Source of the DNA: an uncultured Desulfobacterales bacterium
GTDB taxonomy: Bacteria > Desulfobacterota > Desulfobulbia > Desulfobulbales > Desulfocapsaceae
Direction of reading: 5' to 3'
DNA: 64,000 bases
Assembly (NCBI GenBank): GCA_937915545.1
Contig: CALGIJ010000021.1
Span: forward strand, 62,001-126,000
Below the pieces are notes generated by a model. That model ran no database searches. It saw only the letters and a list, made by a program, of their open reading frames with translations, and was not told the origin of the DNA. The position numbers and the translations under genes are program-made. Of this stretch, positions 8,858 to 17,254 are shown piece after piece; the stretch's first letter is position 1; the number at the start of each line of letters is the position of its first letter.

Positions 8858-10036
8858 TCACTCATCCTCCACCCCTGGATAGAACCTGGCCAGGCAGTCG
8901 GGGCAGAGGCCATGGCTGAACTCGGCCTCGGTATGGTTGCGCACATAAACCTCGACCTGGTTCCAGAAGCCCTTATCGTCGCGGATCTTCTTGCAGTGCA
9001 TGCAGATGGGGACGATGCCGCGCAGGGTCTTGACCTGCTCCATGGCCCGCCGCAGCTGGTCGTTGGCCTCCCGCAGCCTGGTCTCGGCCTCCTTGCGCTC
9101 GGTGATGTCGATGATGGCGCTATAGGAGCCACGAACACTGCCATCCGTGGCAAAGAGCGGCGAGGCCGAGACGATGGCCCATACACTCTTCCCTTCCCTG
9201 GTACGAAAGCGCCGTTCGAAACGCTCGTCGCGCCCCTGCTGGCGCTGCTCCTGGCGACGGTGGAAATCGGCCACGTCTTCGGGGAAGAAAAAGGATTCAA
9301 AGGGCCTGCCAAGCACCTCTTCGACCCGATAGCCGAGCATGGCGGCAAAAGAGCGGTTGGCAAAGGCGATACGATGTTCCCCGTCGAGCTGCACGATGCC
9401 CTCGCCCACCGCGGTGACGATGCGGCGGAATTTCTCCTCGCTCTCGCGCAGGGCGTCGTCGACGCGCTTGCGCTCGATGGCGATGGCCGCCATATCGGCC
9501 ACCGCGGCAAGTACCTGGAGATGGTTCTCGTCATACCGCAACGGATCACTGTAACTCTGCACGGCCATCACCCCGACCGCCCCACGCGGTGTCTTCAAGG
9601 GGGCGCCGAGCCAGATCTCAGAGGGAGTGCAGGGCGGCACGGTCAGGCCGCAGCTCTCGCGGAAAAGGCTGATCTCCGCCCGGCGCAGCAGCATCGGCCG
9701 CTGTTCGCGGATCACCCAGGCGCTGAGCGAGGCGGTGTTGCTGACATTGAGGGCGATCGGGTAGCAGCTGTCGACCTTGTCGACAAAATAGGGAAAGGTC
9801 AGGCTGTCGTCCCCGGGGTGGTAGAGGGCGATAAAGAAGTTTTCGGTATCGATGACCGGCGCCAGCGCCCGGTGGATGGTGGCGAACAACTCCTGCAGGG
9901 AGGCGGTGGTACTGACCGCCTCGGCTATGGTTTGAAACACGCTGACGATGGCCTGCCAGCGCCGGTTGCGGCCGGCCTCCTCGGCAAGGCTCGCCACCTG
10001 CCGCTGCAGCTTGCGCATGGCTCTCGTTTCCCTCAT
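8858..10036 (-). CDS. GAF-PAS sensor protein with C-terminal two-CxxC module, no kinase domain
   Basis: A 392-residue soluble protein. A GAF domain spans about 35-190 (the FFIALYHPGDDSL stretch is typical) and a PAS/PAC domain about 200-320, ending in the PAC-like AIIDITERKEAE. A short coiled coil then leads to a C-terminal module of about 50 residues with CMHCKKIRDD and CPDCLARFYPG, two CxxC pairs likely to bind Zn2+ or another metal. There is no HisKA, GGDEF or HTH domain, so output must come from interaction. The gene overlaps the hybrid kinase upstream by 4 bp and is the last of a three-gene operon, so it probably works with that kinase. Confidence 0.85.
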   Translation of the reverse strand: MRETRAMRKLQRQVASLAEEAGRNRRWQAIVSVFQTIAEAVSTTASLQELFATIHRALAPVIDTENFFIALYHPGDDSLTFPYFVDKVDSCYPIALNVSNTASLSAWVIREQRPMLLRRAEISLFRESCGLTVPPCTPSEIWLGAPLKTPRGAVGVMAVQSYSDPLRYDENHLQVLAAVADMAAIAIERKRVDDALRESEEKFRRIVTAVGEGIVQLDGEHRIAFANRSFAAMLGYRVEEVLGRPFESFFFPEDVADFHRRQEQRQQGRDERFERRFRTREGKSVWAIVSASPLFATDGSVRGSYSAIIDITERKEAETRLREANDQLRRAMEQVKTLRGIVPICMHCKKIRDDKGFWNQVEVYVRNHTEAEFSHGLCPDCLARFYPGVEDE

Positions 10037-12312
10037 CGCGCACCTCCCCTTCCCTGCAAAGCCCGCCGTACGGCGCGGCCAAGGGATTCGAGGGTAAATG
10101 GTTTCTGGAGAAAACAGACATCCTGGTCGATGACGCCATGCCGGGCGATGACATCGGCGGTATAGCCGGAGACGAAGAGGCTGCGTAGACCGGGATCAAG
10201 GCCCTTCAGCCGCCGCTCCAGTTCCCGGCCGTTCATCTCCGGCATGACCACGTCGGTGATGAGCAGGTCGAACCTCTCCCGCCCGCTGCCTACCAGGGCG
10301 ATGGCCTCCCGGGGCGACTGGGTGGAGGTCACCTGGTAGCCCGTGGTGGTAAGGATCTCCCGGGCGAGGGCGAGCAGGCCGGCGTCGTCCTCCACCAGCA
10401 GGATCCTTTCGCCCTGCCCCTGCAGGGCTTCGCCCCCGGCACCGGCCGCCGCGCCATCCCCCTCGCCGCCACCGCGCGGGAAATAGAGCCTGAAGGTAGT
10501 CCCCCGGCCCGGCGCGCTGTGCACATCGATGAAGCCGCCATTCTGCCGCATGACCCCATAGACCGTGGCCAGGCCCATGCCGGTGCCCTTGCCGGGCTCC
10601 TTGGTGGTGAAGAACGGCTCGTAGATCTGCGCGATGGTGGCCTCATCCATGCCGCAGCCGTTGTCGCTGACCGTCAGCGCCACATATTGTCCCGGCTGGC
10701 TCTCGGCGATATGGCGGCAGGCGGAGGCGTCGACGTCGACGTTGCAGGTTTCGAGGACGATGGCGCCCGAGGCGCCGATGGCGTCGCGGGCGTTGACGCA
10801 GAGGTTGATGAGCAACTGGTCGAGCTGGCTGGGGTCGATCCACACCGACCACCCTCCCGCCCCACCTCGCCACTCGATGGCGATATGCTCGCCGATGAGG
10901 CGGCGCAGCATGGGCAGCATATCCTCCACCGCCTTGTCGAGATCGATGGTCTGCGGGGCGATGTTCTGCTTGCGGGCGAAAGCGAGGAGCTGGCCGACCA
11001 GGCTCGCCGAGCGCAGGGTGGTCTCCTCGACGACGCGCAGACGGTTCGCCATGGGGTCGTGGGGAGGCAACTTCATCAGGGTGAGCTGCACCATGCCGAG
11101 GATGACCGTCAGCATATTGTTGAAGTCGTGGGCGATGCCCCCGGCGAGACGGCCCACCGACTCCATTTTCTGTGCCTGCAGAAGCATCTCGCGCAGCCGC
11201 TCCTTTTCCGTCTCGGCACTCTTGAGGTCGGAGACGTCGCGGATCATCTCGATGGCCCCGATGCGTTCCCCGGCACGATTGTAGATCGGCGCCGCCACTC
11301 CCCAGAGGTAAGCGCCCCGCCCCTGGTGGAGCGTCGGCACGAAAGATTCGGCGTGGATCGCCTGATGCTGCCGGTGCACGGAGAGATAGGCCGCCTCGCA
11401 GCGGGCGTCGGGTTGATCGAGCAGGTCGACGAGGATCGGCCGCCGTTCACCGAAAAAGGGCTCGGCATAGATATAGTCGCCCTTGCCGATGACCGCCTCT
11501 CGACCGACGCCGGTGAGCTCCTCCGCCGCCCTGTTCCAGATGACCACCCGCCGCCCGGTGTCGACGATGAAGGTGGCGTCGGGAAGGAAGTCGATGATAT
11601 CGACGAGGAACTGCCTCTCGGCGGCGAGCTTTTGCTCGGTGCGCCGCTGCTCGTCGCTCTTGGCGGCGATATGCCCAACCATGTCGTTGAAGTGAGAGAT
11701 GAGCCGATTGACATCGGCATAGCGGGTCAGCGGGATGACCGTGGTGTAGTGCCCGGCAGCCACCGTCTCCATGGTGCGAAAGAACTCGTAGAAGGGCCGC
11801 TGCACGCGGCGGCCGACGAGACGGCTGACAATCACGTTGGCGACCAGCACCGCCAGGCAGACCGCCAGGGCGACGAGAAAACCGAGCCGTTGACTGGCCC
11901 TGACCGCCTCATGGCTGAAGGTGATGGTGAAGGCGCCGAGTTCCATGCCCTTCGCTTCTATAGTGCGCGAGATCGGCCTGATGCGCGACGAGGCAGCGCC
12001 CAGAGATTTCTCGAGGAGGATGCCGCCGGCGGTGGAGCTGAGCGAGATGCCGACGATCTTCTCCGAGGCGAGAAAGGTCTCGGCGATGCGCACCGCCGTC
12101 TCGTGGTCGACATTGTAGAGCGGGTATTCGAGGAGCGAGGCCAGGTCGTCGGCGGTGGCCGCCGCCTCCTGGCGCAGCTCGTTCAGCAGCGACTCGGAGA
12201 TGAGCACGGTGGCGGCCACCGCCACCAACGCCATGATCGCCAGAGAGACGGCGACGATCAGCGCCTGCACCTCGCCGAGCAGGGTCTTGGGCGTGCCGAA
12301 GGCCATGGTCAA
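10033..12312 (-). CDS. Membrane hybrid histidine kinase (HAMP-PAS-HisKA-HATPase-receiver)
   Basis: A 759-residue inner-membrane kinase. One N-terminal helix, a periplasmic region of about 130 residues and a second helix near 175-195 precede a HAMP-like linker. A PAS domain (about 255-365) follows, then the core with GGIAHDFNN and His395, a GKGTGMGLATVYG ATP box and a C-terminal receiver with Asp687 (ITDVVMPEMNG). The start codon overlaps the stop of the periplasmic binding protein gene upstream, and the stop overlaps the GAF-PAS gene. The arrangement suggests that the separate binding protein delivers the ligand signal to this kinase (inference). No DNA-binding regulator is adjacent. Confidence 0.92.
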   Translation of the reverse strand: MTMAFGTPKTLLGEVQALIVAVSLAIMALVAVAATVLISESLLNELRQEAAATADDLASLLEYPLYNVDHETAVRIAETFLASEKIVGISLSSTAGGILLEKSLGAASSRIRPISRTIEAKGMELGAFTITFSHEAVRASQRLGFLVALAVCLAVLVANVIVSRLVGRRVQRPFYEFFRTMETVAAGHYTTVIPLTRYADVNRLISHFNDMVGHIAAKSDEQRRTEQKLAAERQFLVDIIDFLPDATFIVDTGRRVVIWNRAAEELTGVGREAVIGKGDYIYAEPFFGERRPILVDLLDQPDARCEAAYLSVHRQHQAIHAESFVPTLHQGRGAYLWGVAAPIYNRAGERIGAIEMIRDVSDLKSAETEKERLREMLLQAQKMESVGRLAGGIAHDFNNMLTVILGMVQLTLMKLPPHDPMANRLRVVEETTLRSASLVGQLLAFARKQNIAPQTIDLDKAVEDMLPMLRRLIGEHIAIEWRGGAGGWSVWIDPSQLDQLLINLCVNARDAIGASGAIVLETCNVDVDASACRHIAESQPGQYVALTVSDNGCGMDEATIAQIYEPFFTTKEPGKGTGMGLATVYGVMRQNGGFIDVHSAPGRGTTFRLYFPRGGGEGDGAAAGAGGEALQGQGERILLVEDDAGLLALAREILTTTGYQVTSTQSPREAIALVGSGRERFDLLITDVVMPEMNGRELERRLKGLDPGLRSLFVSGYTADVIARHGVIDQDVCFLQKPFTLESLGRAVRRALQGRGGAR

Positions 12313-13109
12313 GGCTCCCCGGTGTACCTGGCGACAATGCCGCGGACGACGCCCTCACCCACCAGGCGATCCAGGGCCTCGGCCACGCGGTCGGCGAATT
12401 CGAGGTGCGGCGACTTGCGCGAGAAGGCCAGAAAGAGGTCTGTTTGCCGGTTAGGCTGGTATGCGGTTGGCTCCACCGCCCCGCCCAGCCCCAGCCGCGC
12501 GATATCGTAGGAGAGGTTCGGCTCGGTGCCGATGATCAGGTCGAGACGCTTTAAAGCCAGCGCCTGGAGCAGCTGGGTCTCGGTGGAAAGGCCTTTCTTG
12601 TCGAGGCTTGTATCCGAATCGAAGGGCTCGAAATAGGCGGAATGCAGGGAATAGCCGATGGTCTTGCCACGAAGATGCTCGTAGATGGCGATCTCTCCGC
12701 CCCTGCCCCCAGTGGTGAAAAAACGCGGCCGCACGGCGCAATAGCTGGTGCCGACATAGCGCATGAAGATTTCGCGCTCCGCGGTGCGGGCGACGCCGCT
12801 GAGCAGATCGACCTGGCCGCTGCGCATCATCTCCAGGGCGCGGGCCCAGGGGTGGCGCTCGATGAGGATCTTCACCCCGAGGCGCTCTTGCAGAGCGGCG
12901 ACCACATCGATATCGATGCCGCGAAAGCCGCTTTCGCTCTGCGGGTTGTTGATGCGAAACGGCGGCCACTCCTCGGTGGCCATGCGCAAGGCCGGCGCTG
13001 ACTCGGCGGGAACAGCTCCAACGCAGTACGGCACCGCCGCCGCGGCCAGCGCGGCAAGGAGCCAAACCACCGTGGCGAGCCTTCGCTCTCCGTTCTTCCC
13101 GGCGCCCAT
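12309..13109 (-). CDS. Periplasmic solute-binding protein, family 3 (SBP_bac_3)
   Basis: A 266-residue protein with a signal peptide and a family-3 solute-binding fold. Visible blocks are RMATEEWPPFR, GFRGIDIDVVAALQERLG and WARALEMMRSGQVDLL, followed by the lobe-2 pattern LRGKTIGYS. Such proteins bind amino acids or other polar ligands in the periplasm. No ABC permease or ATPase is linked, and the gene overlaps the hybrid kinase by 4 bp, so a sensing role is more likely than transport. I chose the ATG at 13109 because GGGGAGGGGG precedes it; a longer frame to 13157 lacks support. Confidence 0.85.
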   Translation of the reverse strand: MGAGKNGERRLATVVWLLAALAAAAVPYCVGAVPAESAPALRMATEEWPPFRINNPQSESGFRGIDIDVVAALQERLGVKILIERHPWARALEMMRSGQVDLLSGVARTAEREIFMRYVGTSYCAVRPRFFTTGGRGGEIAIYEHLRGKTIGYSLHSAYFEPFDSDTSLDKKGLSTETQLLQALALKRLDLIIGTEPNLSYDIARLGLGGAVEPTAYQPNRQTDLFLAFSRKSPHLEFADRVAEALDRLVGEGVVRGIVARYTGEP

Positions 13110-13376
13110 ACCCCCTCCCCTTGGCCGTACCAGCCGCGGCGAGCCGCTTCTCTCCAACAGCCTGACATGCCTGGTTCAAGTATAGAGGGGAGCCATCAGG
13201 AAGCAAGAATAATTTTCAAAAAACCCGTCACCGCTTCCCAATAACAGTCACAGCGAAGACCACGAGCCACTTTCGGACAGCAATTGGGCAGGATGGTCAT
13301 CCGCCCAGGCCTCTTGCTGTCGATGAGTATGGTTGCCAGGGACACGGAAAGCCTCCACCTTCCCGGCCAATTCCTC

Positions 13377-15023
13377 CTAGGCGCCGATGGAGCCGTTCTG
13401 CAGGGCGAGGATGCGGGTTCCGCACTCCATCTTATAGCTGTAATCGAGGCCATTGATGGAATGGAGATGCTCGTCGGTAAGGAAATGGGTGGTGCGGTAG
13501 TCGCGGATGATAGCTCCCTGGTGCATGACCACGGTGCGCTCGCTCAGCTCGCCGATAAAAAAGAGATCGTGGCTGATGAGGACCGTGGTCAGGTCGAGCT
13601 CGCCGAGGATGCCGAGGAGCAGCTCCTCGCCGTGGGGGTCGAGGCCGGCGGTGGGCTCGTCGAGAATGAGCACCTCCGGTTCCATGGCCAGGGCGGCGGC
13701 GATGGCCAGGCGCTTGCGCTCGCCGCCGCTCATGTTGAGCGGCACCTTGTCGGCGAAGCCCTCCAGTCTGACCCGGGTCAGGGACTCCTCGACGCGGCGC
13801 TGCAGTTCCGCGCCGCGCAGGCCAAGGCGTTGCGGGCCGAAGGCCACCTCCTCGCGGCAGGAGGGGTTGAACAGCTGGTCGGCGGCGTTCTGGAAAACGA
13901 TGCCCACCCGCCGCCACAGCTCGCCGGGGCGGCCCCTGTTCGGCACCAGCTGCCCGTCGAAGAAGAAGTAGCCCTCGCCGCGCTGCAGGCCGAGCAGGCA
14001 GGCGGCCAAGGTCGACTTGCCGGCACCGTTCTCGCCGACCAGGGCGAGGCGGTCCCCGCGATGCACGGCGAGGTTGACGTCATCCAGCCCCAGGGTGCCA
14101 TCGGGATAGCGGAAACTGTAGTGCTGCAGTTCGAGCAGGGGTGTCTGCACGGCGGCGGGCGGGGTGTGCTGCCGCCCGTCGCCGTGGTCGTGGGAGGGCA
14201 GATGGTGGCTGTGCCGCTGGCCGTCACCGTTGCTGTGGGAATGGTGATGGCCGCCGCAGCAGCTGAAGCGGAAAGTGAAGTCGAGGCCGTGCTCGCGCAA
14301 GTAAGCGGGCTGCGACACCAGCTCGGCGAAGGAATAGTCGTGATGCACCTCGCCCTTACTCATCACCACCGCCCGCTGGCAGAGGTCGTAGAGGAAGAGC
14401 AGGTCGTGGTCGATGACCAGCAGGGTGCCCTGATAGTCGCTGAGCAGCTCTTTGAAGACCTGCTCCTGGCGGGGGTCGAGGTTGGCGGTTGGCTCGTCGA
14501 GGATCAGCACCTCGGGTTCCATGGCCATGATGGCGGCGAAGGCGGCGCGCTTCTTCTGCCCGTAGCTGAGGTGGTGGGCCGGTTTGTAGCGCAGGGCGAG
14601 CAGGCCGACCTGCTGTAGGCAACGCACGACGCGGCGCTCGACCTCATCCTCGCCAAGGCCGAGGTTGAGCGGCCCGAAGGCCACGTCGTCGTTCAAGGTA
14701 TTGCAGAACAGCTGGTCGTCCGGGTCCTGAAAGAGGACGCCCACCCGGGCCCGCTGCTGCGGCGAGAGCTCCCCCTGGAGCACCTGCCCGCGGCAGCGGA
14801 TCTCGCCTTCGCCGCAGGGCAGCAGGCCGGCGAGGAGACGGACCAGGGTGGTCTTGCCTGAGCCATTGCGCCCCACCAGGGCAACGCGGTCCCCCCGGTA
14901 CAGGCCCAGGGAGACGTCGCGCAGGGCCTGGGTCCCATCGGGGTAGCGGTGCGAGACATGGTCGAGGCGGTAGAGCGGCTCCTCATGCAGCCGGCGGATA
15001 GTGTCGTCGCGGATAAAGTGCAT
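13377..15023 (-). CDS. cbiO: Double-module ECF transporter ATPase with histidine-rich linker (CbiO-CbiO fusion)
   Basis: A 548-residue fusion of two ABC ATPases that should power the CbiM/CbiQ nickel or cobalt importer. Module 1 has Walker A GRNGSGKTT at 51-59, the signature LSYGQ and Walker B EVLILDE at 171-177. Module 2 has Walker A GENGAGKST at 330-338 and the canonical signature MSGGE. Most bacteria encode one homodimeric CbiO of about 270 residues, so this is a tandem fusion. The linker at about 255-290 carries a CC pair and ten histidines in 28 residues, a probable cytosolic metal-binding site placed at the exit of the transporter. The start overlaps the stop of cbiQ by one base. Confidence 0.93.
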   Translation of the reverse strand: MHFIRDDTIRRLHEEPLYRLDHVSHRYPDGTQALRDVSLGLYRGDRVALVGRNGSGKTTLVRLLAGLLPCGEGEIRCRGQVLQGELSPQQRARVGVLFQDPDDQLFCNTLNDDVAFGPLNLGLGEDEVERRVVRCLQQVGLLALRYKPAHHLSYGQKKRAAFAAIMAMEPEVLILDEPTANLDPRQEQVFKELLSDYQGTLLVIDHDLLFLYDLCQRAVVMSKGEVHHDYSFAELVSQPAYLREHGLDFTFRFSCCGGHHHSHSNGDGQRHSHHLPSHDHGDGRQHTPPAAVQTPLLELQHYSFRYPDGTLGLDDVNLAVHRGDRLALVGENGAGKSTLAACLLGLQRGEGYFFFDGQLVPNRGRPGELWRRVGIVFQNAADQLFNPSCREEVAFGPQRLGLRGAELQRRVEESLTRVRLEGFADKVPLNMSGGERKRLAIAAALAMEPEVLILDEPTAGLDPHGEELLLGILGELDLTTVLISHDLFFIGELSERTVVMHQGAIIRDYRTTHFLTDEHLHSINGLDYSYKMECGTRILALQNGSIGA

Positions 15024-15940
15024 TACCAGGGGAGGAGGCGGAGGAGGTCGAGGGTGATGAGGGCGGCGCCCAGCATCACCCAGCAGAAGGTCTTGGCGTA
15101 ATCTGACGCAGTGGCCGTAAAGGTTGCCGAAGAGGGAAAGGTGCCGCGGTAGCCGCGGCAGAGCATGGCCTCGTAGACGCGGCCGGTGCGCTCGAAGGAA
15201 CGCACGAAGAGCATGCCGAGGAAGTTGCCGACGGCGTTGGCGGTGGCAAGGTCGGTGGCCGGGACGAAGCCGCGGACCCGCATGGAGCGGTACATGCGGC
15301 TCATCTCGTGAAGGAAGACGAAGATGTAGCGGTGGCAGAGCAGCACCATGCGGCCGAGGGACTCGGGCACGCCGAGCCGGGCGCAGGCGGCCAGGGTCAC
15401 CGTCAGCGGAGCGGTGGCAAAAAGCGGCTCCATGAGCAGGGCCACGGCAGAGGCCTTGCAGACGATGGTCAGAGCCAGCAGCAGGCCGCCGACATGAAAG
15501 GGCAGACCAGGCAGGCCGGGGAAATACAGCAACGTTTCCCCGGGGCGCGATGCCGCAGTAAAGGGGATGACCAGGAGCAGCATGAGAAGAAAGCCGCTCA
15601 TCGCCAGCAGTCGTCGCAGGGCGCCGCGCATGGGGATGCGGCAGGCCAGAGCCGCCGCCAGGGAGATGGCGAGGGCCGCCAGCGCCAGGGCCAGGGAGGA
15701 GAGCGCGGCGGCGGCAAAGGCGAAGAGCAGCAGGCCGATCAGCTTGCAGCGCGCGTCCCAGCGGTGGAAAGAGGAGCTGCCGTGGCCATGGTCGTCGACG
15801 GCCGACACCGTCCAGTCGCTTTCGCCGTCACGCCGCCCCGCGCGAACGAAGCGGCGCAGGAGGAACAAGGCCAGCGCCAGCGGCAGAGCGACGGCGAGGG
15901 TCCCGCCCAGCGCCTGGACCCATGAGAGGTGAATCTCCAT
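15023..15940 (-). CDS. cbiQ: ECF transporter transmembrane component CbiQ/NikQ
   Basis: A 305-residue inner-membrane T-component that couples the ATPase to the substrate-specific subunit. After an N-terminal helix and a linker containing DDHGHGSSSFHRWDARCK, it has the normal set of helices. The cytoplasmic coupling motifs are visible as MRVRGF and, near the C-terminus, AMLCRGYRG, corresponding to the two Ala-Arg-Gly-type helices of CbiQ/EcfT. The extra N-terminal helix makes it longer than the usual ~250 residues. It sits between cbiM and cbiO, overlapping cbiO by one base. Confidence 0.92.
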   Translation of the reverse strand: MEIHLSWVQALGGTLAVALPLALALFLLRRFVRAGRRDGESDWTVSAVDDHGHGSSSFHRWDARCKLIGLLLFAFAAAALSSLALALAALAISLAAALACRIPMRGALRRLLAMSGFLLMLLLVIPFTAASRPGETLLYFPGLPGLPFHVGGLLLALTIVCKASAVALLMEPLFATAPLTVTLAACARLGVPESLGRMVLLCHRYIFVFLHEMSRMYRSMRVRGFVPATDLATANAVGNFLGMLFVRSFERTGRVYEAMLCRGYRGTFPSSATFTATASDYAKTFCWVMLGAALITLDLLRLLPW

Positions 15941-15948
15941 AGCCGCCC

Positions 15949-16560
15949 CTAGCGCCCAGGCCCTCCGCCTGCGAGCAGTTCCGGCTTGACGCGAAAGAGG
16001 AAGGTGACGGCAAAGGCCGACACCCCGGCCTCGATGAAGAACACCGGGATATGGGCAAGCAGGGCGATCTTGGCGACACCGAAGAAGTCCTCGCCGGCCA
16101 GGGCGAGGAGGGCGGCGAGGATCAGGGCCGCCAGCAGGGTGCCGAGGCCGCCGCAGACCGCCCCGGCGATGCCATGCCGCACCAGGGTGGTGCCGCGCAG
16201 GGTCTGGAAGAGCAGGCCGCAGAGCAGGGCTGGCAGGCCCATCATCAGGGTGTTGGCGCCGAGAGCCGTCAGCCCGCCGAACTGAAAGAGCAGCGACTGC
16301 AGAAAGAGCCCGAGGGCGATGGAGAGGAAAGAGGCCGGGCCAAGCAAGGCGCCGACCACTCCAGGAAGAATAAGATGGACGCTGGTCGGGCCGAAGGGCA
16401 GGTGCACCAAGGAGGCGACGAAAAACGACGAGGTGACCACGGCGATCTTGGGCAGTTCCTCGTTGCGCACCCTGCGCAGGCTCAGGGCGACCCCGGCCAA
16501 CGACACCACGGCGGAGGCGAGGGTCACCGACATCGGCAGGACGCCATCGGAGATATGCAT
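15949..16560 (-). CDS. cbiM: Nickel/cobalt ECF transporter substrate-binding membrane subunit CbiM/NikM
   Basis: A 203-residue integral membrane S-component that captures Ni2+ or Co2+. The start is fixed by the conserved MHISDGVLP: in this family the N-terminal Met-His stretch itself binds the metal, so the longer open frame (to 16659) is wrong. Further family blocks are HLPFGPTSVHLILPGVVG and GGLTALGANTLMMGLPA. Its own start lies 4 bp after the stop of the small membrane protein gene, and cbiQ follows after 8 bp. Ni versus Co cannot be told from this subunit; the NikK/NikL-like partners favour nickel. Confidence 0.94.
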   Translation of the reverse strand: MHISDGVLPMSVTLASAVVSLAGVALSLRRVRNEELPKIAVVTSSFFVASLVHLPFGPTSVHLILPGVVGALLGPASFLSIALGLFLQSLLFQFGGLTALGANTLMMGLPALLCGLLFQTLRGTTLVRHGIAGAVCGGLGTLLAALILAALLALAGEDFFGVAKIALLAHIPVFFIEAGVSAFAVTFLFRVKPELLAGGGPGR

Positions 16561-16564
16561 CGCC

Positions 16565-16909
16565 CTACTTCCCCCTGTCGCCGTCGCGGCGGCGCGAAGC
16601 GACATAGGCTGCCACCCCGAAGATGCCGAGGATATAGCCGATGCCGCCAAGAATCTCACTCATCCCCGGCTCCTCTATCTGCTGGCTGAGGGCCGCCAAG
16701 TCGCGTTTCAGCTGCTTGAGCTCGCGGGAGGTGTGTTCCTCCTGGCGAACGAGAAGGGCGGCCAGATCGGCGCAGCTCTCGACCGGAGGCTGAGCGGCGG
16801 CGGGTTTCTCCTGCGCCGCCGCCGGCAAGGCAGGCAACAGCCAGCACAGCACCAGCAGCAGCGCCGCCTGCCATGACATGCGAGTGCATTTGCCTGTGAT
16901 CATACTCAC
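16565..16909 (-). CDS. Small two-helix membrane protein of the nickel ECF operon (possible NikN/CbiN counterpart)
   Basis: A 114-residue protein with an N-terminal signal-anchor-like helix, an extracytoplasmic part containing a short coiled coil (about residues 45-80), a second membrane helix and a basic RRRDGDRGK end. I do not recognise the family by sequence. Its topology (helix, outside loop, helix) and its place immediately before cbiM match CbiN/NikN, the small subunit that cooperates with CbiM. It overlaps the nikL-like gene by 4 bp, so translation is coupled. The single Cys in the loop is unremarkable. Confidence 0.7.
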   Translation of the reverse strand: MSMITGKCTRMSWQAALLLVLCWLLPALPAAAQEKPAAAQPPVESCADLAALLVRQEEHTSRELKQLKRDLAALSQQIEEPGMSEILGGIGYILGIFGVAAYVASRRRDGDRGK

Positions 16910-17244
16910 ATCTCCGTTTTTTTGAGAAGATAGCTCGCCTTATGGCCCATTGAAGCATTGACGACGATATTGAGATTGTCCTTGACCGCCGGCAGAGGGA
17001 AGGAAAAGCGCCCTTCGTGGTCGGTTTTCCCCTCAGCAACTTTGATCCCCGCCTTGTCGAAGACCTCGATGGCGCCTTCCTCGACCTTCCTGCCGTCGGG
17101 GAAATAGCTCTCGGTATAGACGGTGCCGTTTTCGACGTAGGCGAAGACATTGACCTTATGGGCCAGAGCCGGCGATTGCAGCAGGAGGAGTGTGGCAACC
17201 AGCGTCACCACTCCACCCAACATCCGTAGAAATGAATCGTTCAT
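16906..17244 (-). CDS. NikL-like exported accessory protein of the nickel transporter
   Basis: A 112-residue secreted or membrane-anchored protein. After the signal peptide (cleavage expected after SPALA) the mature part begins HKVNVFAYVENGTVYTE, followed by a small carboxypeptidase-regulatory-like beta domain. This matches the CbiL/NikL proteins found with CbiM in Desulfovibrio and relatives, annotated as nickel transport proteins. An N-terminal histidine after processing could bind the metal. I chose the ATG at 17244 because it starts the signal peptide; the longer frame adds 24 unsupported residues. The nikK-like gene ends 10 bp before its start. Confidence 0.8.
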   Translation of the reverse strand: MNDSFLRMLGGVVTLVATLLLLQSPALAHKVNVFAYVENGTVYTESYFPDGRKVEEGAIEVFDKAGIKVAEGKTDHEGRFSFPLPAVKDNLNIVVNASMGHKASYLLKKTEM

Positions 17245-17254
17245 CGTGTAGCAC

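Noticed and set aside
10519..12510. 663-codon open frame opposite the hybrid kinase
   Set aside because: Antisense shadow in high-GC DNA; the kinase on the minus strand has all conserved motifs.
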